Positions 50,772 to 62,721 of a stretch of 64,000 nt of DNA are shown here, one piece after another. A program made the translations under genes and the position numbers. The stretch is from Hormiphora californensis (lineage: Eukaryota > Ctenophora > Tentaculata > Cydippida > Pleurobrachiidae), in the NCBI GenBank assembly GCA_020137815.1, contig CM035355.1, positions 62,001 through 126,000 on the forward strand, written 5' to 3'. Below the pieces are notes generated by a model. It did no database searches, was not told the origin of the DNA, and saw nothing but the letters and a program-made list of their open reading frames with translations. How positions within the stretch are numbered: the stretch's first letter is position 1; each line of letters opens with the position of its first letter.

Positions 50772-52155
50772 ATCAGGTCGTTTCAACTATCCCTGGCCGT
50801 CTCGACTCATCTAGCGAACTATTTCAGTACTATTCCTTTCTCTCCCATTCTCCTCCTGTCTAAGCCTATTAGCTTCTATTCATCACCTCCTCTCTGATCC
50901 TCTTCCCTCTCTCTCTTCCTATTCCTCTCCTCCGGTAAGTGTGTGAATATTTGGAATGATTGTGCGACCAGAAGGATAGAAGCGGGATATGAGCTTAAGG
51001 ACGGCGGGGGGGAAGAGCGGCAGATGGAAAGCAGAATCCAGATTTCACTGCGGAGTATTGGTGGAGCAGGAGGACCAGAAACAGTCACGACGGAGGTAGT
51101 GGACAAGTTTTGACGCAAGTTCTGAAAGGTGTGATTGGTTGGGCGTGCCTCTTTGTCAAATTTCTATGAAAAATATAGTGAGATATTGAGGGACCCTAAA
51201 CTGAACACAAACGCTTTTCTGGCGTCCCGACGGAAAACCTCCGTTCGAGACCTGACAAGATGAGAAAGCTTGGGAGAGATCGACGTCTGTTCCAGGGTGA
51301 GGGAGTCTGTATGGTGTGGGAGTCTGTTCCGGTGTGGGAGTGGTATGCATCGGATGCATGCAGGATTACCCTAAAAATATCCTGAGATATGTCTCATGAA
51401 CGTGACTGGAATGAATGACGTGGCTTGAAATATATTTCCGGGACGTGACTTGAAGAAACAAAGAAAATTTAGTTTGTTTTCAGTGTCCCTTAATTGGGGA
51501 AATAATTGGCCATTATAACCTGGCTACTTTGGGGCAAATCTCTCTCTGTAAAACCCTCCGCTATCTCAGTCGAAAAACGAATAGATAACCGCTTTATTCA
51601 TATTAATGAAGCGCGTAAGGAAATCAGTCACGTGAGGCGCTTCGAACCAATAACAGAACCGAACGCGGAATTGCTATGGTAAATATTGTGGCTTCGCGGT
51701 CGGGCACGAGAATAATTCCCGGGAATTCTTGGTCAAGGTATTGTTGTCAGGTAGGAGTATAAATACACCCTTCAGTCATTGACACAGGACCTTCCCTTTC
51801 TTTTGTTCTCTTGTTTGGCCAGCACGACACTACTCTCAACGATCCAGCCCGCTCTCGCCAGGACTATAGATCCAGATGCCGTTCCTTCGCCGCTAATCGC
51901 TTCAAGTTCCTTCATTGTCATGTAACTCATGAGATATAGTGAGTAGAGTAATGGTGTATATAGTATGTGAGTCATTCATTTCTACTACGGTTCTATAATA
52001 CAATGTTACGTGTTTTGATAGTCCAAATTCATGAAGAGGCCGTTGCTTCTCATATAAACAGTATGCCAGTGCATCAGCAGTGGTAGGGACTGCATTTCTG
52101 GTGTCTGAGAGTGGAACTCAGTTGAGCTACTGAGACAACCTCCCGCTCCTTACAC
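50772..52155. other. Low-repeat stretch with a promoter-like site
   Basis: Contains pyrimidine-rich 50850-50940 followed by a possible donor CGGTAAGTG (about 50933), a purine-rich stretch to 51120, and near 51650-51800 a CCAATAAC box, TATAAATA (51758-51765) and a likely start region about 25-30 nt downstream. No long ORF follows; a short minus-strand frame ends near 51780. It could be a solo LTR or a real promoter. Confidence 0.3.
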
Positions 52156-52781
52156 TACTGGAGCGTGACCGGAAAATGATCGCCCTTTCAGAAGAGTTGT
52201 GTGCACTGAAAGACCACCACATCTCAATGAAGGACTCTCAGCTAGAGAGTAGCATTACTGCTGTCCAGACTGTCGTAAAAGAGGAAATGAATAGTTATTC
52301 GTCGTCCCTTGAGACCGCTGCTACCACCATGAAGCAGACGTGTGCATCTGCATTAGCTCCAACTAGAATACGTGCCGCCCTTGCCAGCGCTACAGTTGAC
52401 CGATCTGCAATCTGTAGTACTTGGGTTTAGCCGAGAATGTTTGATGGTTAACGACACCAGTAGATTGAAAGATTGTTCGAGTATCTGGTTGAAGCACCTG
52501 TTTTTTATTGAGGGTCCAGTAGAGCTGGGGAGAGGAGTGATGAGCGAGTACGTCCGTTCGGTGGTACTGAGGAGCATGTAACAGCTAGGACCATTCTGGG
52601 GAAATCTGCTGAGCTGGAGGACTCCAGATACTTTTCATCTGTGTACATATCTCCAGACAGCACTGTAGAGGAACGGACTGGAGGAGGGCTCTTGTTTGCC
52701 AGGTTGAGAGAGAAGAGAGAGAAAGAGCCAGAGAAGATTTTTAGGATCAGGAGGGGGTCCGTTGTTGAGATCAGAGAGTGA
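52156..52781 (+). pseudogene. Family A ORF1, truncated and frameshifted
   Basis: Encodes the region from ERDRKMI-like residues through the coiled coil (SQLESSITAVQTVVKEEMNSY) intact, then loses the frame at the RRM start (a small deletion near 52410) and again near 52480-52560. The C-terminal segment with SPDSTVEERTGGG and RIRRGSVVEI-like codons is recognisable to 52781. Confidence 0.75.
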
Positions 52782-53119
52782 GCGATCACATGTGAGGAGA
52801 GGAGAGATTGTTAGTGATTGTTCTTGTGCTCGGGTGAGAATTATGAGTTCGAGAGAGGGAGACTTGAGATTTGATTTATATCTATGATTATTACAATTAG
52901 CTGTGTGAAACATTGTTCGGACACGGTGGGTACCAGGGTGGGGTAACTTGGTAAACGCACACAAAAGACCTTACCCGTCTTCGTGTTATTAGCCATGATG
53001 CGCCACCCTACATCCCCACCCAGTTTTGTCCAGTGTGGCTGGTTTTCTTGACATTATATAATTTATTGCGGCACATGCCACTGCCAGCGGCAGTTTTGAT
53101 TGATTGATTGATTGATTGC
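52156..53119 (+). mobile_element. ORF1-only element family A, copy 2 (5'-truncated)
   Basis: Starts inside the coiled-coil codons of ORF1 and ends with the same 3' UTR and (TTGA)n tail as 33433-35148. Putative duplication TACAC at 52151-52155 and 53120-53124. The 3' UTR lacks the 191-bp MITE seen in copy 1. Confidence 0.7.
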
Positions 53120-54115
53120 TACACGTTAAGATGTGATAAACGCGCAAAACAATTCCGCACACGACATTGGGGGGTGAACAGTTGAAAAAAAATGGAGTAT
53201 AAAACCATGGGTGTCAAAAGTTAGCTCTAGGTCTCCTGAGTAACCACCCGGAGACTCTAAGAGATATTTCAAGCCGTTCTCCCGTAATCATTAATCCCGG
53301 TAGAGCACATATTTGAGTATGGACGTACGTGCAATTGCCTAAAACCTCAACTTTAATGTATAACGTTAATGTGCGTCTCTCTCTTTTCTCCCTCTTGAGT
53401 GAGAGTGGACCGGATCAGAATTGGACAAGTTTGTTGTAGGTAGTAAAGATTCGCTTTTTGAGCATTTTGCGTTTTTGCCGCTCAAAATCGACCCACCCAT
53501 CACTGAGATATTTTTTTTATGTTGGGAGAATTCCTGCTGGATCAATATCTATCAAACAGGATAGAAACAATCCTTGTGTTTTACTAACACATTCTTAAAA
53601 TTTTTAATATGCTGGCTTGCATTGCCCTGCTTCTGTGCATGGACATGTCAACCTCACTGCTTATATTCAGAATGTGTAAGTAAAACACCACGATTGTTTC
53701 TATTCTGTTTTGTACATACTGATCAAACAGGAGTTCTCCCAACATAAAAAATATCTCAATGATGGGTGGGTAGATTTTGAGCGGCAAAAACGCAAAATGC
53801 TCAGAAAGCTAATCTCTACTACCTACAACAAACATGTCCAATTCTGATTCAGTCCACTCTCACTTTAATCTCGCACGTGAATATGAGCCGCGGTGCGGCA
53901 CAACTGCACGTGCGGTTTTTTCCGAGAGAGTGAGAGACATACAACAACATGTAAAAGCCTGCCAGCGCTCACGTACGTCCATATTGTATCTATTGTCTCC
54001 ACCGGGATTAATGATTACAGGGGAACGGCTAGAAATATCTATTAGAGTCTCCGGATGCTTACTCAGGAGACCTATAGCTAACTTTTGACACCTATAGTTT
54101 TACCCAAAGTTAAAA
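53120..54115. mobile_element. Palindromic element interrupted by a MITE
   Basis: 53205-53335 and 53965-54100 are inverted copies (TGTCAAAAGTTAGCT, GGTCTCCTGAGTAA, CGGGATTAATGATTAC). The outer left part (53120-53205) recurs at the very end of the window (63919-64000). The left and right arms are separated by the insertion at 53398-53864. Confidence 0.6.
53398..53864. mobile_element. TTAA-associated palindromic MITE (AGTGAGAGTGGAC family), copy 2
   Basis: 467 bp, TTAA on the right at 53865-53868. Full-length match to 19950-20422 (TCAGAATTGGACAAGTTTGT, TTGAGCATTTTGC, CATGGACATGTCAACC). Inserted in the palindrome 53120-54115. Confidence 0.75.
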
Positions 54116-54289
54116 AATAGTTCGGTTTTTGTTATGATCAGCAACATTTCAAATGCTGATTACATCATGATGAAACAGTTTGTGAAAAAGTAAAACCTGT
54201 TTAGAGGTCGTGTCAAGGCTCCAAACAGATGTAAAAAAACTGGAACAATTGGGAGGGGTCGATGTAGTTATTGAATATCGACTTTACTA

Positions 54290-54602
54290 CCATTGAAAGG
54301 CTCTGTACAACCCTTTTCTAGTTATTCCATGTCAAAAATCTCGGCTTTGTGGACGAATTGAGGGAAATACGGGTGTTTCAAATTAGCAGACTGAGGCGGG
54401 CTAATTGAAACACAAAATTTGGATAGATATCACGTGACCCTGACCCCGAAAGACAAAATGAGACATCTCAAACCACTCCAAAAACTATCCAGGGACTGTG
54501 TCGGTAACATAACGTCAAAAAATTTTGGGTTCGACTTAATTTGTGGGCACGCAAGGGAAAAAAGTGAAAAAGTGTTTCAAATAGCCGCTATAGTCGCTAC
54601 CC
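54290..54602. mobile_element. Right-end fragment of the GGGTAGACAC element family
   Basis: Matches about 29485-29819 (GGCTCTGTACAACCCTTTTC, GACTGAGGCGGGCTAATTGA) and ends ..CTACCC followed by TA. The left part is absent. Confidence 0.7.
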
Positions 54603-55848
<1,246 letters not shown>

Positions 55849-55982
55849 CCCTGGTACATTTTGGCACCAAATCCCCCAACCCGGAATTTATGTCTAAAAT
55901 CCTAAACCAACCCAAAACCTAACCCTAACCTCGAACCCAAATAATGGCCCTAACACTTCTAAATAAGTATGAGCACGCTGAG

Positions 55983-56135
55983 TACGCTGAATCACATAAA
56001 CAACTTTTCCGCGCTCCCAGGGGTCGGGAAAGTGTCTTAATTGAGTATAATTGGATCTAATTGGCCTTAATTGCTCAATTAGGGCATTTCCCGACCTCTG
56101 GGGGCTTGGAAAAGTTGCTTATGTGATTCAGCGTA
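55983..56135. repeat. Hairpin element of about 150 bp
   Basis: TACGCTGAATCACATAA and TTATGTGATTCAGCGTA ends with CAATTAG-rich centre; a partial third arm (TACGTGATTCAGTGTA) lies near 56260. Confidence 0.6.
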
Positions 56136-56513
56136 TCAAAATTAGTCGGAAAAGTGCGCTCACGTCATTTCCAGGTGACAAGTTGTAAGTGGGGTCAATT
56201 AGACCCAATTATGCCCAATTAGGACATATTCCCGACCTCCGAAAGATTTGAAAACTAGCTTACGTGATTCAGTGTACTCTTTATCTAAATCTAAATTTAG
56301 ATAGAGTAGATACTGTAGACTTAGAGTGTAGCACTAGAGTCCGCCTACCATATTTCATAGCCCTAATGACGTTTACTACGACCTTACAAAGCGATTTGCT
56401 CCATTGTGTAAACTTTAATAAAAACTAGCCAAAATAAACCGCAACTGACTTCAAATGACCCTAATCCACATAATGACAAATTTGTCAACCTTAAAAACTC
56501 TTGTTATGTTCTA

Positions 56514-56543
56514 ACCCTTCTTTACATTTGTAAAGAAGGGTTA
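56514..56543. repeat. Perfect 14-bp stem-loop, dispersed
   Basis: AACCCTTCTTTACA-TT-TGTAAAGAAGGGTT. The same structure with preceding GTTATGTTCT occurs at 38816-38845 with compensating and non-compensating changes. Confidence 0.65.
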
Positions 56544-56913
56544 TGTGTTTTTGTACACTCTAGGTCACGTGATCAGCTCGTGTACGTGATCACTGATCAG
56601 CTCTCTCTCTCACTCAAAGTGAGACACAACTTTGTTAGTGTGCGAGGGAGAGCGCAGTACACACTTTTCAGCACTCATCACACAATCAATCAATCAATCA
56701 AAACTGCCGCTGGCAGTGGCATTGCGCCGAAATATACATATAATATCAAGCAAACCAGCCACACAGACCAAACTGAGTGAGGATTCAGGGTGGCGTAACA
56801 GGGTCGTCAGCACGAAGACGGTTAGGTCTTATGTGTGCTTTGAACCTGCTACCCCACCCTGGTCCCCACTATGTCTTTACAAAACTGAAAACCAAAGCAA
56901 TAGTATAAAAGTA

Positions 56914-59900
56914 TACAAATTAAAAACAACAGCAGTTTTTAAGGTCTATACACATGTTTCATGGTGCCCCACGAGGAGGCACCAATCATCAGTAGACAAA
57001 GATCAAAATGAGAATGAATTGGGATAAAGTATGACTCCTTCATAAAAACAGTCAGTCAAACGTTCCTAGTTAGAGTTAGTAGCTCCATTTCACGTCACAT
57101 CTTCGTATCTTGGACCTCTAGATTCCCCAGTTTCAAAGTACGTCAACCATTTCCCTTTCTTGGAGTGTGTAATCTGTATTCCATTTTGATCATTGTTCCT
57201 CAAAACCAGACGTCGTACGTGTCCTCAGATCCACAAGAGAGCTCAACCACAAATAAATTGAGGGAGCATTGCATTATAGCGAGTTTAGTAGATTGATGAC
57301 AAGATAGATATCCTGTCCCTTGGTCCGAGATCAACAGAGAGCTCTAGCACGGGGTTAGCCGGCGAGCAGTTTATACAAATTAAAAACAACAGCAGTTTTT
57401 AAGGTCTATACACATGTTTCATGGTGCCCCACGAGGAGGCACCAATCATCAGTAGACAAAGATCAAAATGAGAATGAATTGGGATAAAGTATGACTCCTT
57501 CATAAAAACAGTCAGTCAAACGTTCCTAGTTAGAGTTAGTAGCTCCATTTCACGTCACATCTTCGTATCTTGGACCTCTAGATTCCCCAGTTTCAAAGTA
57601 CGTCAACCATTTCCCTTTCTTGGAGTGTGTAATCTGTATTCCATTTTGATCATTGTTCCTCAAAACCAGACGTCGTACGTGTCCTCAGATCCACAAGAGA
57701 GCTCAACCACAAATAAATTGAGGGAGCATTGCATTATAGCGAGTTTAGTAGATTGATGACAAGATAGATATCCTGTCCCTTGGTCCGAGATCAACAGAGA
57801 GCTCTAGCACGGGGTTAGCCGGCGAGCAGTTTATACAAATTAAAAACAACAGCAGTTTTTAAGGTCTATACACATGTTTCATGGTGCCCCACGAGGAGGC
57901 ACCAATCATCAGTAGACAAAGATCAAAATGAGAATGAATTGGGATAAAGTATGACTCCTTCATAAAAACAGTCAGTCAAACGTTCCTAGTTAGAGTTAGT
58001 AGCTCCATTTCACGTCACATCTTCGTATCTTGGACCTCTAGATTCCCCAGTTTCAAAGTACGTCAACCATTTCCCTTTCTTGGAGTGTGTAATCTGTATT
58101 CCATTTTGATCATTGTTCCTCAAAACCAGACGTCGTACGTGTCCTCAGATCCACAAGAGAGCTCAACCACAAATAAATTGAGGGAGCATTGCATTATAGC
58201 GAGTTTAGTAGATTGATGACAAGATAGATATCCTGTCCCTTGGTCCGAGATCAACAGAGAGCTCTAGCACGGGGTTAGCCGGCGAGCAGTTTATACAAAT
58301 TAAAAACAACAGCAGTTTTTAAGGTCTATACACATGTTTCATGGTGCCCCACGAGGAGGCACCAATCATCAGTAGACAAAGATCAAAATGAGAATGAATT
58401 GGGATAAAGTATGACTCCTTCATAAAAACAGTCAGTCAAACGTTCCTAGTTAGAGTTAGTAGCTCCATTTCACGTCACATCTTCGTATCTTGGACCTCTA
58501 GATTCCCCAGTTTCAAAGTACGTCAACCATTTCCCTTTCTTGGAGTGTGTAATCTGTATTCCATTTTGATCATTGTTCCTCAAAACCAGACGTCGTACGT
58601 GTCCTCAGATCCACAAGAGAGCTCAACCACAAATAAATTGAGGGAGCATTGCATTATAGCGAGTTTAGTAGATTGATGACAAGATAGATATCCTGTCCCT
58701 TGGTCCGAGATCAACAGAGAGCTCTAGCACGGGGTTAGCCGGCGAGCAGTTTATACAAATTAAAAACAACAGCAGTTTTTAAGGTCTATACACATGTTTC
58801 ATGGTGCCCCACGAGGAGGCACCAATCATCAGTAGACAAAGATCAAAATGAGAATGAATTGGGATAAAGTATGACTCCTTCATAAAAACAGTCAGTCAAA
58901 CGTTCCTAGTTAGAGTTAGTAGCTCCATTTCACGTCACATCTTCGTATCTTGGACCTCTAGATTCCCCAGTTTCAAAGTACGTCAACCATTTCCCTTTCT
59001 TGGAGTGTGTAATCTGTATTCCATTTTGATCATTGTTCCTCAAAACCAGACGTCGTACGTGTCCTCAGATCCACAAGAGAGCTCAACCACAAATAAATTG
59101 AGGGAGCATTGCATTATAGCGAGTTTAGTAGATTGATGACAAGATAGATATCCTGTCCCTTGGTCCGAGATCAACAGAGAGCTCTAGCACGGGGTTAGCC
59201 GGCGAGCAGTTTATACAAATTAAAAACAACAGCAGTTTTTAAGGTCTATACACATGTTTCATGGTGCCCCACGAGGAGGCACCAATCATCAGTAGACAAA
59301 GATCAAAATGAGAATGAATTGGGATAAAGTATGACTCCTTCATAAAAACAGTCAGTCAAACGTTCCTAGTTAGAGTTAGTAGCTCCATTTCACGTCACAT
59401 CTTCGTATCTTGGACCTCTAGATTCCCCAGTTTCAAAGTACGTCAACCATTTCCCTTTCTTGGAGTGTGTAATCTGTATTCCATTTTGATCATTGTTCCT
59501 CAAAACCAGACGTCGTACGTGTCCTCAGATCCACAAGAGAGCTCAACCACAAATAAATTGAGGGAGCATTGCATTATAGCGAGTTTAGTAGATTGATGAC
59601 AAGATAGATATCCTGTCCCTTGGTCCGAGATCAACAGAGAGCTCTAGCACGGGGTTAGCCGGCGAGCAGTTTATACAAATTAAAAACAACAGCAGTTTTT
59701 AAGGTCTATACACATGTTTCATGGTGCCCCACGAGGAGGCACCAATCATCAGTAGACAAAGATCAAAATGAGAATGAATTGGGATAAAGTATGACTCCTT
59801 CATAAAAACAGTCAGTCAAACGTTCCTAGTTAGAGTTAGTAGCTCCATTTCACGTCACATCTTCGTATCTTGGACCTCTAGATTCCCCAGTTTCAAAGTA

Positions 59901-60034
59901 CGTCAACCATTTCCCTTTCTTGGAGTGTGTAATCTGTATTCCATTTTGATCATTGTTCCTCAAAACCAGACGTCGTACGTGTCCTCAGATCCACAAGAGA
60001 GCTCAACCACAAATAAATTGAGGGAGCATTGCAT
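56914..60034. repeat. Tandem satellite, 460-bp unit, 6.8 copies, essentially identical
   Basis: Units begin (TACAAATTAAAAACAACAGC) at 56914, 57374, 57834, 58294, 58754, 59214 and 59674; the last is cut at about 60034. I saw no differences between units. A 14-bp direct repeat AGTATAAAAGTATA flanks the array (56902-56915 and 60039-60052), like a target duplication. No ORF of note, and no recognised RNA gene in the unit. Confidence 0.93.
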
Positions 60035-60128
60035 AAAAAGTATAAAAGTATAAAACATTAAATAAATCCATATCTAAAACAGTATCTTATTCATCACTCT
60101 CACTAATCTCTCTTAACACTTCTCACGT

Positions 60129-60390
60129 CTCACTCTCTACAATAGAACCTCTTCTAATCCTCCAGACTTTATCAGGTTCATTAGTCTCTTCTCTCTCTCA
60201 GTTTAGCAACTAATTCTCGTCTCTCAGTTCTCTCCTCTACTGATCTGTTTGGTGCAACAAACACTGACTGATACTGGTCTGAGTCCTTCAGCATCGCTGA
60301 TTTCCCCAAAATAGTCCTGGCAATTTCTCTGTTCCTCAGCACCACCCGCACTGGCCGCACTCCCTCACCACCTCTCTTACCAAGTCGTGC
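60129..60390 (-). pseudogene. Family A copy 3 ORF1, C-terminal part
   Basis: Minus strand: ARLGKRGGEGVRPVRVVLRN, then VFVAPNRSVEERTERRELV and, after a one-base frameshift, DKVWRIRRGSIVES and a stop near 60129. Corresponds to residues about 250-337 of the intact protein at 33543. Confidence 0.75.
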
Positions 60391-60593
60391 CATAATGGGC
60401 GTGCCATAATGGGCGTAACTGCATGTACAATATCAATTTACGCCCATTATAGGCCCATAATGGTGCGTCTCGCATGTGTTAGCTCGATTTTCAAAAACAT
60501 GCTAGAGACATGCGGTTTTCACTAAAGTTTTAGTTAGCCATCAAGGAGTATCCAGATAACTTTTTGTGAAAATCCCTGCTGTTCTCTCTCACT
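60391..60593. mobile_element. Right half of the AGTGAGAGAGAACAGC MITE, inside ORF1
   Basis: Matches 27540-27721 to the end, followed by TTAA (60594-60597) that is part of the interrupted ORF1. The left half is missing and replaced by a doubled GTGCCATAATGGGC. It separates the two ORF1 pieces. Confidence 0.7.
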
Positions 60594-60879
60594 TTAACAC
60601 TGGCGCTTCAGACAAGTGTTCAAATAGCTCCTTTACTAAAGTACTGTCACTTTGCTGATCACTCTCTGCGAGACCATACACCATCAGGTTCCTAGTACGA
60701 TCAACTGAAGCACTGGCAATTGCTGTTCTGAGTTTGCTGGGAGCAAGGGCAGATACAAAGGTCTGGTTCACAGCAGTAGCTGTCTGGAGAACAGCAGAGT
60801 AGTTCTGGATCTCGTCTTTAACAACTTTCTGTACAGCAGTCACACTCTTCTCTACCATGGTATCCTTCATGGATATTAT
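60594..60879 (-). pseudogene. Family A copy 3 ORF1, central part
   Basis: Minus strand SMKDTMVEKSVTAVQKVVK..., then ALAPSKLRTAIASASVDRTR and NLMVYGLAESDQQSDS, i.e. coiled-coil end and RRM start. It is bounded by the family C insertion on its 5' side and by the MITE on its 3' side; the remaining codons are open. Confidence 0.75.
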
Positions 60880-62093
60880 TTCAAACTTTTCAAACTTTTC
60901 AACACTACTTTAAACAAATTAATTTGAGCAGGAAGATGAATCCGATGTAACAGCCCCAAAGGGCAGAAAAACGAAACGTTGATAATGTCGGAAGCGAAGT
61001 ACGAGGGCGATAACCCTATGATAAAACGATCAGAAGAGACGGTGGATGACTTTGTTTCTGAAGTTTACCTGTTGAATTCGGACAACACGACGAGCATCAC
61101 ACCAGATGAGTTTACTCAATGTTATAGATCGATTCAAGCTGCACCCGATTCAATGTTAACCAACGACAGCTTAGCTTCGCCTAGCAAGCACTGGGGTTCG
61201 TACTTTAGACATTGTCTCAAGGACCGAACTACGAGTGAAATAATCGAGGCTACTTCGCGTATTTTTCTCTCCAGTATGAAACTTGCCCGAGCAACAATGA
61301 ACAATTTTGAAACGGTTATCAGTGTGGAAAACCTCGAGAAACAGCTGCGTGAATGTAAAGAAGAACTTGACCGCCATCGGGTTAACGTAATCGAGCTTCA
61401 GCAAACGGTTATCAACCACCAGAAGCAACAACTCAGTACAGTGACAGCATCGGTGCAGAAGGTGAAAGCCTACTCTACTGTGCTAGCACAGAATTGTGCT
61501 GCAACCTCCCCCAAAGTGGGAAAACCACTACCAGTGAATCATCCTACTCCCGTCCAACAGCCCGGAAGAGAGAAGAACATGGTTGTGTTTGGTCTCCCAG
61601 AAACAACCGATAGAGTAGCTAAAACTACTTTAGACGAACTTTTTGAGGAATTAAATGAGAAACCGAAAGTGACTACGATGAAACGCATCGGCGAAAGAAA
61701 TGAGAAGCGCCCTAGACCGCTCTTAGTATCCCTGGAGAAGAGAGCGACTCTCCTCGCACTCCTCAGAAAGGCACGAAACCTCAAAGACTCCAAACAGTTT
61801 TCGGCTGTTTATCTCTCTCCGGATCTTACGCCCTCTGAACTGAAAGAGCAAAAAGCTCTAAGGTCCACTTTGAAGCGGATACGATCAGAAGATCCTGACG
61901 GCTGCTACTTCATCCGTAATAATCTTATCCAAGTGGGATAGTTCCCCACTAACTCACCGTTATCAGAGAACCGTGCTAGGAGCAGGCAGTCTACTGCAGT
62001 CCCTTTCAAATTAAGGAAAACGAGTTGTCTGTATACAAACTGTGTCAGTGCGGGATATAAACTGTCATTTTTATTATTTATTATTATTATTAT
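60880..62093 (+). mobile_element. ORF1-only non-LTR retroelement, family C (complete)
   Basis: Lies between two halves of the family A ORF1, with TATTAT on the left (60874-60879) and a (ATT)n tail on the right (62071-62093) that ends in the same word. A 100-bp leader, ORF1, 130-bp 3' UTR and tail are all it contains. The first 90 bp of the leader are the reverse complement of the family B 3' end. Confidence 0.75.
60985..61941 (+). CDS. ORF1-type RNA-binding protein of a non-LTR element (family C)
   Basis: 318 residues from the ATG at 60985. N-terminal region with DDFVSEVYLLNSD and the helical TSEIIEATSRIFLSSMKLAR. Coiled coil about 113-160 (VENLEKQLRECKEELDRHRV). RRM-like domain from KNMVVFGLPETTD (about 196) to RPLLVSLEKRATLLALL. 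C-terminal domain YLSPDLTPSELKEQKALR (about 275), ending YFIRNNLIQVG. Layout matches families A and B; closest by eye to B in the linker between domains (LLALLRKARNLKDSKQFSAV against LLRKAKELRETENFSVI). Intact frame; expected nucleic-acid chaperone for its own RNA. No RT beside it. Confidence 0.83.
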   Translation: MSEAKYEGDNPMIKRSEETVDDFVSEVYLLNSDNTTSITPDEFTQCYRSIQAAPDSMLTNDSLASPSKHWGSYFRHCLKDRTTSEIIEATSRIFLSSMKLARATMNNFETVISVENLEKQLRECKEELDRHRVNVIELQQTVINHQKQQLSTVTASVQKVKAYSTVLAQNCAATSPKVGKPLPVNHPTPVQQPGREKNMVVFGLPETTDRVAKTTLDELFEELNEKPKVTTMKRIGERNEKRPRPLLVSLEKRATLLALLRKARNLKDSKQFSAVYLSPDLTPSELKEQKALRSTLKRIRSEDPDGCYFIRNNLIQVG

Positions 62094-62356
62094 AGAGTCT
62101 TAAGTCTTTCAGGGCACTGATCTCTGATTGCAGTTCAATGATCTTGGAATCACGTTCTAATAACACAGCTGTAGCACTGTCAAGGCAGTCACGGGTGTGG
62201 TCCAGCTGCTCCATAAGCTTCTCTACCTTCTCTTTCGATTCATCGCTACACACAGAACTATTCTGCTTCGCTCTCGTGTCAGCTGATAACAACTCCTTCC
62301 TAGCTAATCGACTGAGAGGAAGTGCACGAAACCAGAGCAAACCAGCCATGTCAGAA
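62094..62356 (-). pseudogene. Family A copy 3 ORF1, N-terminal part
   Basis: Minus strand SDMAGLLWFRALPLSRLARKE, then a coiled coil (EKVEKLMEQLDHTRDCLDSA, KIIELQSEISALKD) up to the family C insertion. The region before SDMAG is unrelated to family A, so the copy is 5'-truncated or disrupted at about 62356. Confidence 0.75.
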
Positions 62357-62579
62357 AGAATTCAAAAATCTCAAAAATATATTTTTCTAAAAAAACACAA
62401 GGATATAAATTAATAATGATAATTTGATCATTGCAATAGTTTTCCTGGCGTATAGTTTGAAAGTGTTGCTGGTTATGATCATGGAAACGCGAATTTAACA
62501 GCACCCCAGGCCCCGAAAGTTCATGTATCAAAACTTCCGCACGTTTTTTAATTTCTTGTTTGGTTTTTGGATCTAGTTT

Positions 62580-62700
62580 TAACTTTCATAAAATTGCTTT
62601 TCAGCAAAATCTGTGCGTTGTGGATTAAAATGGATGCTTCTATCGTGTTCAACGTTAAAAAATAGCCGGGGTACCAAATTTTGGTGTCTCTTAAGTCCAT
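62580..62700. repeat. Dispersed 120-bp repeat, copy 2
   Basis: Shares CATAAAATTGCTTTTCAGCA-like start, TGTGCGTTGTGGATT, ATGGATGCTTC and AATAGCCGGGGTACC with 40880-41015. Type unknown. The stretch before it (62357-62579) is unrecognised. Confidence 0.55.
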
Positions 62701-62721
62701 TTTTATTCAACTGTTCACCCC

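Larger units (their letters stand above)
56683..62356 (-). mobile_element. ORF1-only element family A, copy 3 (minus strand), interrupted three times
   Basis: Reading leftward: ORF1 coding from about 62356, 3' UTR from 60127, and the family A 3' end plus (TTGA)n tail at 56683-56880. Interruptions are the family C retroelement (60880-62093), half a palindromic MITE (60391-60593) and the 460-bp satellite (56916-60038). The 5' part of ORF1 is missing beyond 62356. Confidence 0.7.

Noticed and set aside
55915-55945. Telomere-like CCTAACCCTAACC
   Set aside because: Only two units, also present in degenerate form at 19225; too short to mean a telomeric insertion.
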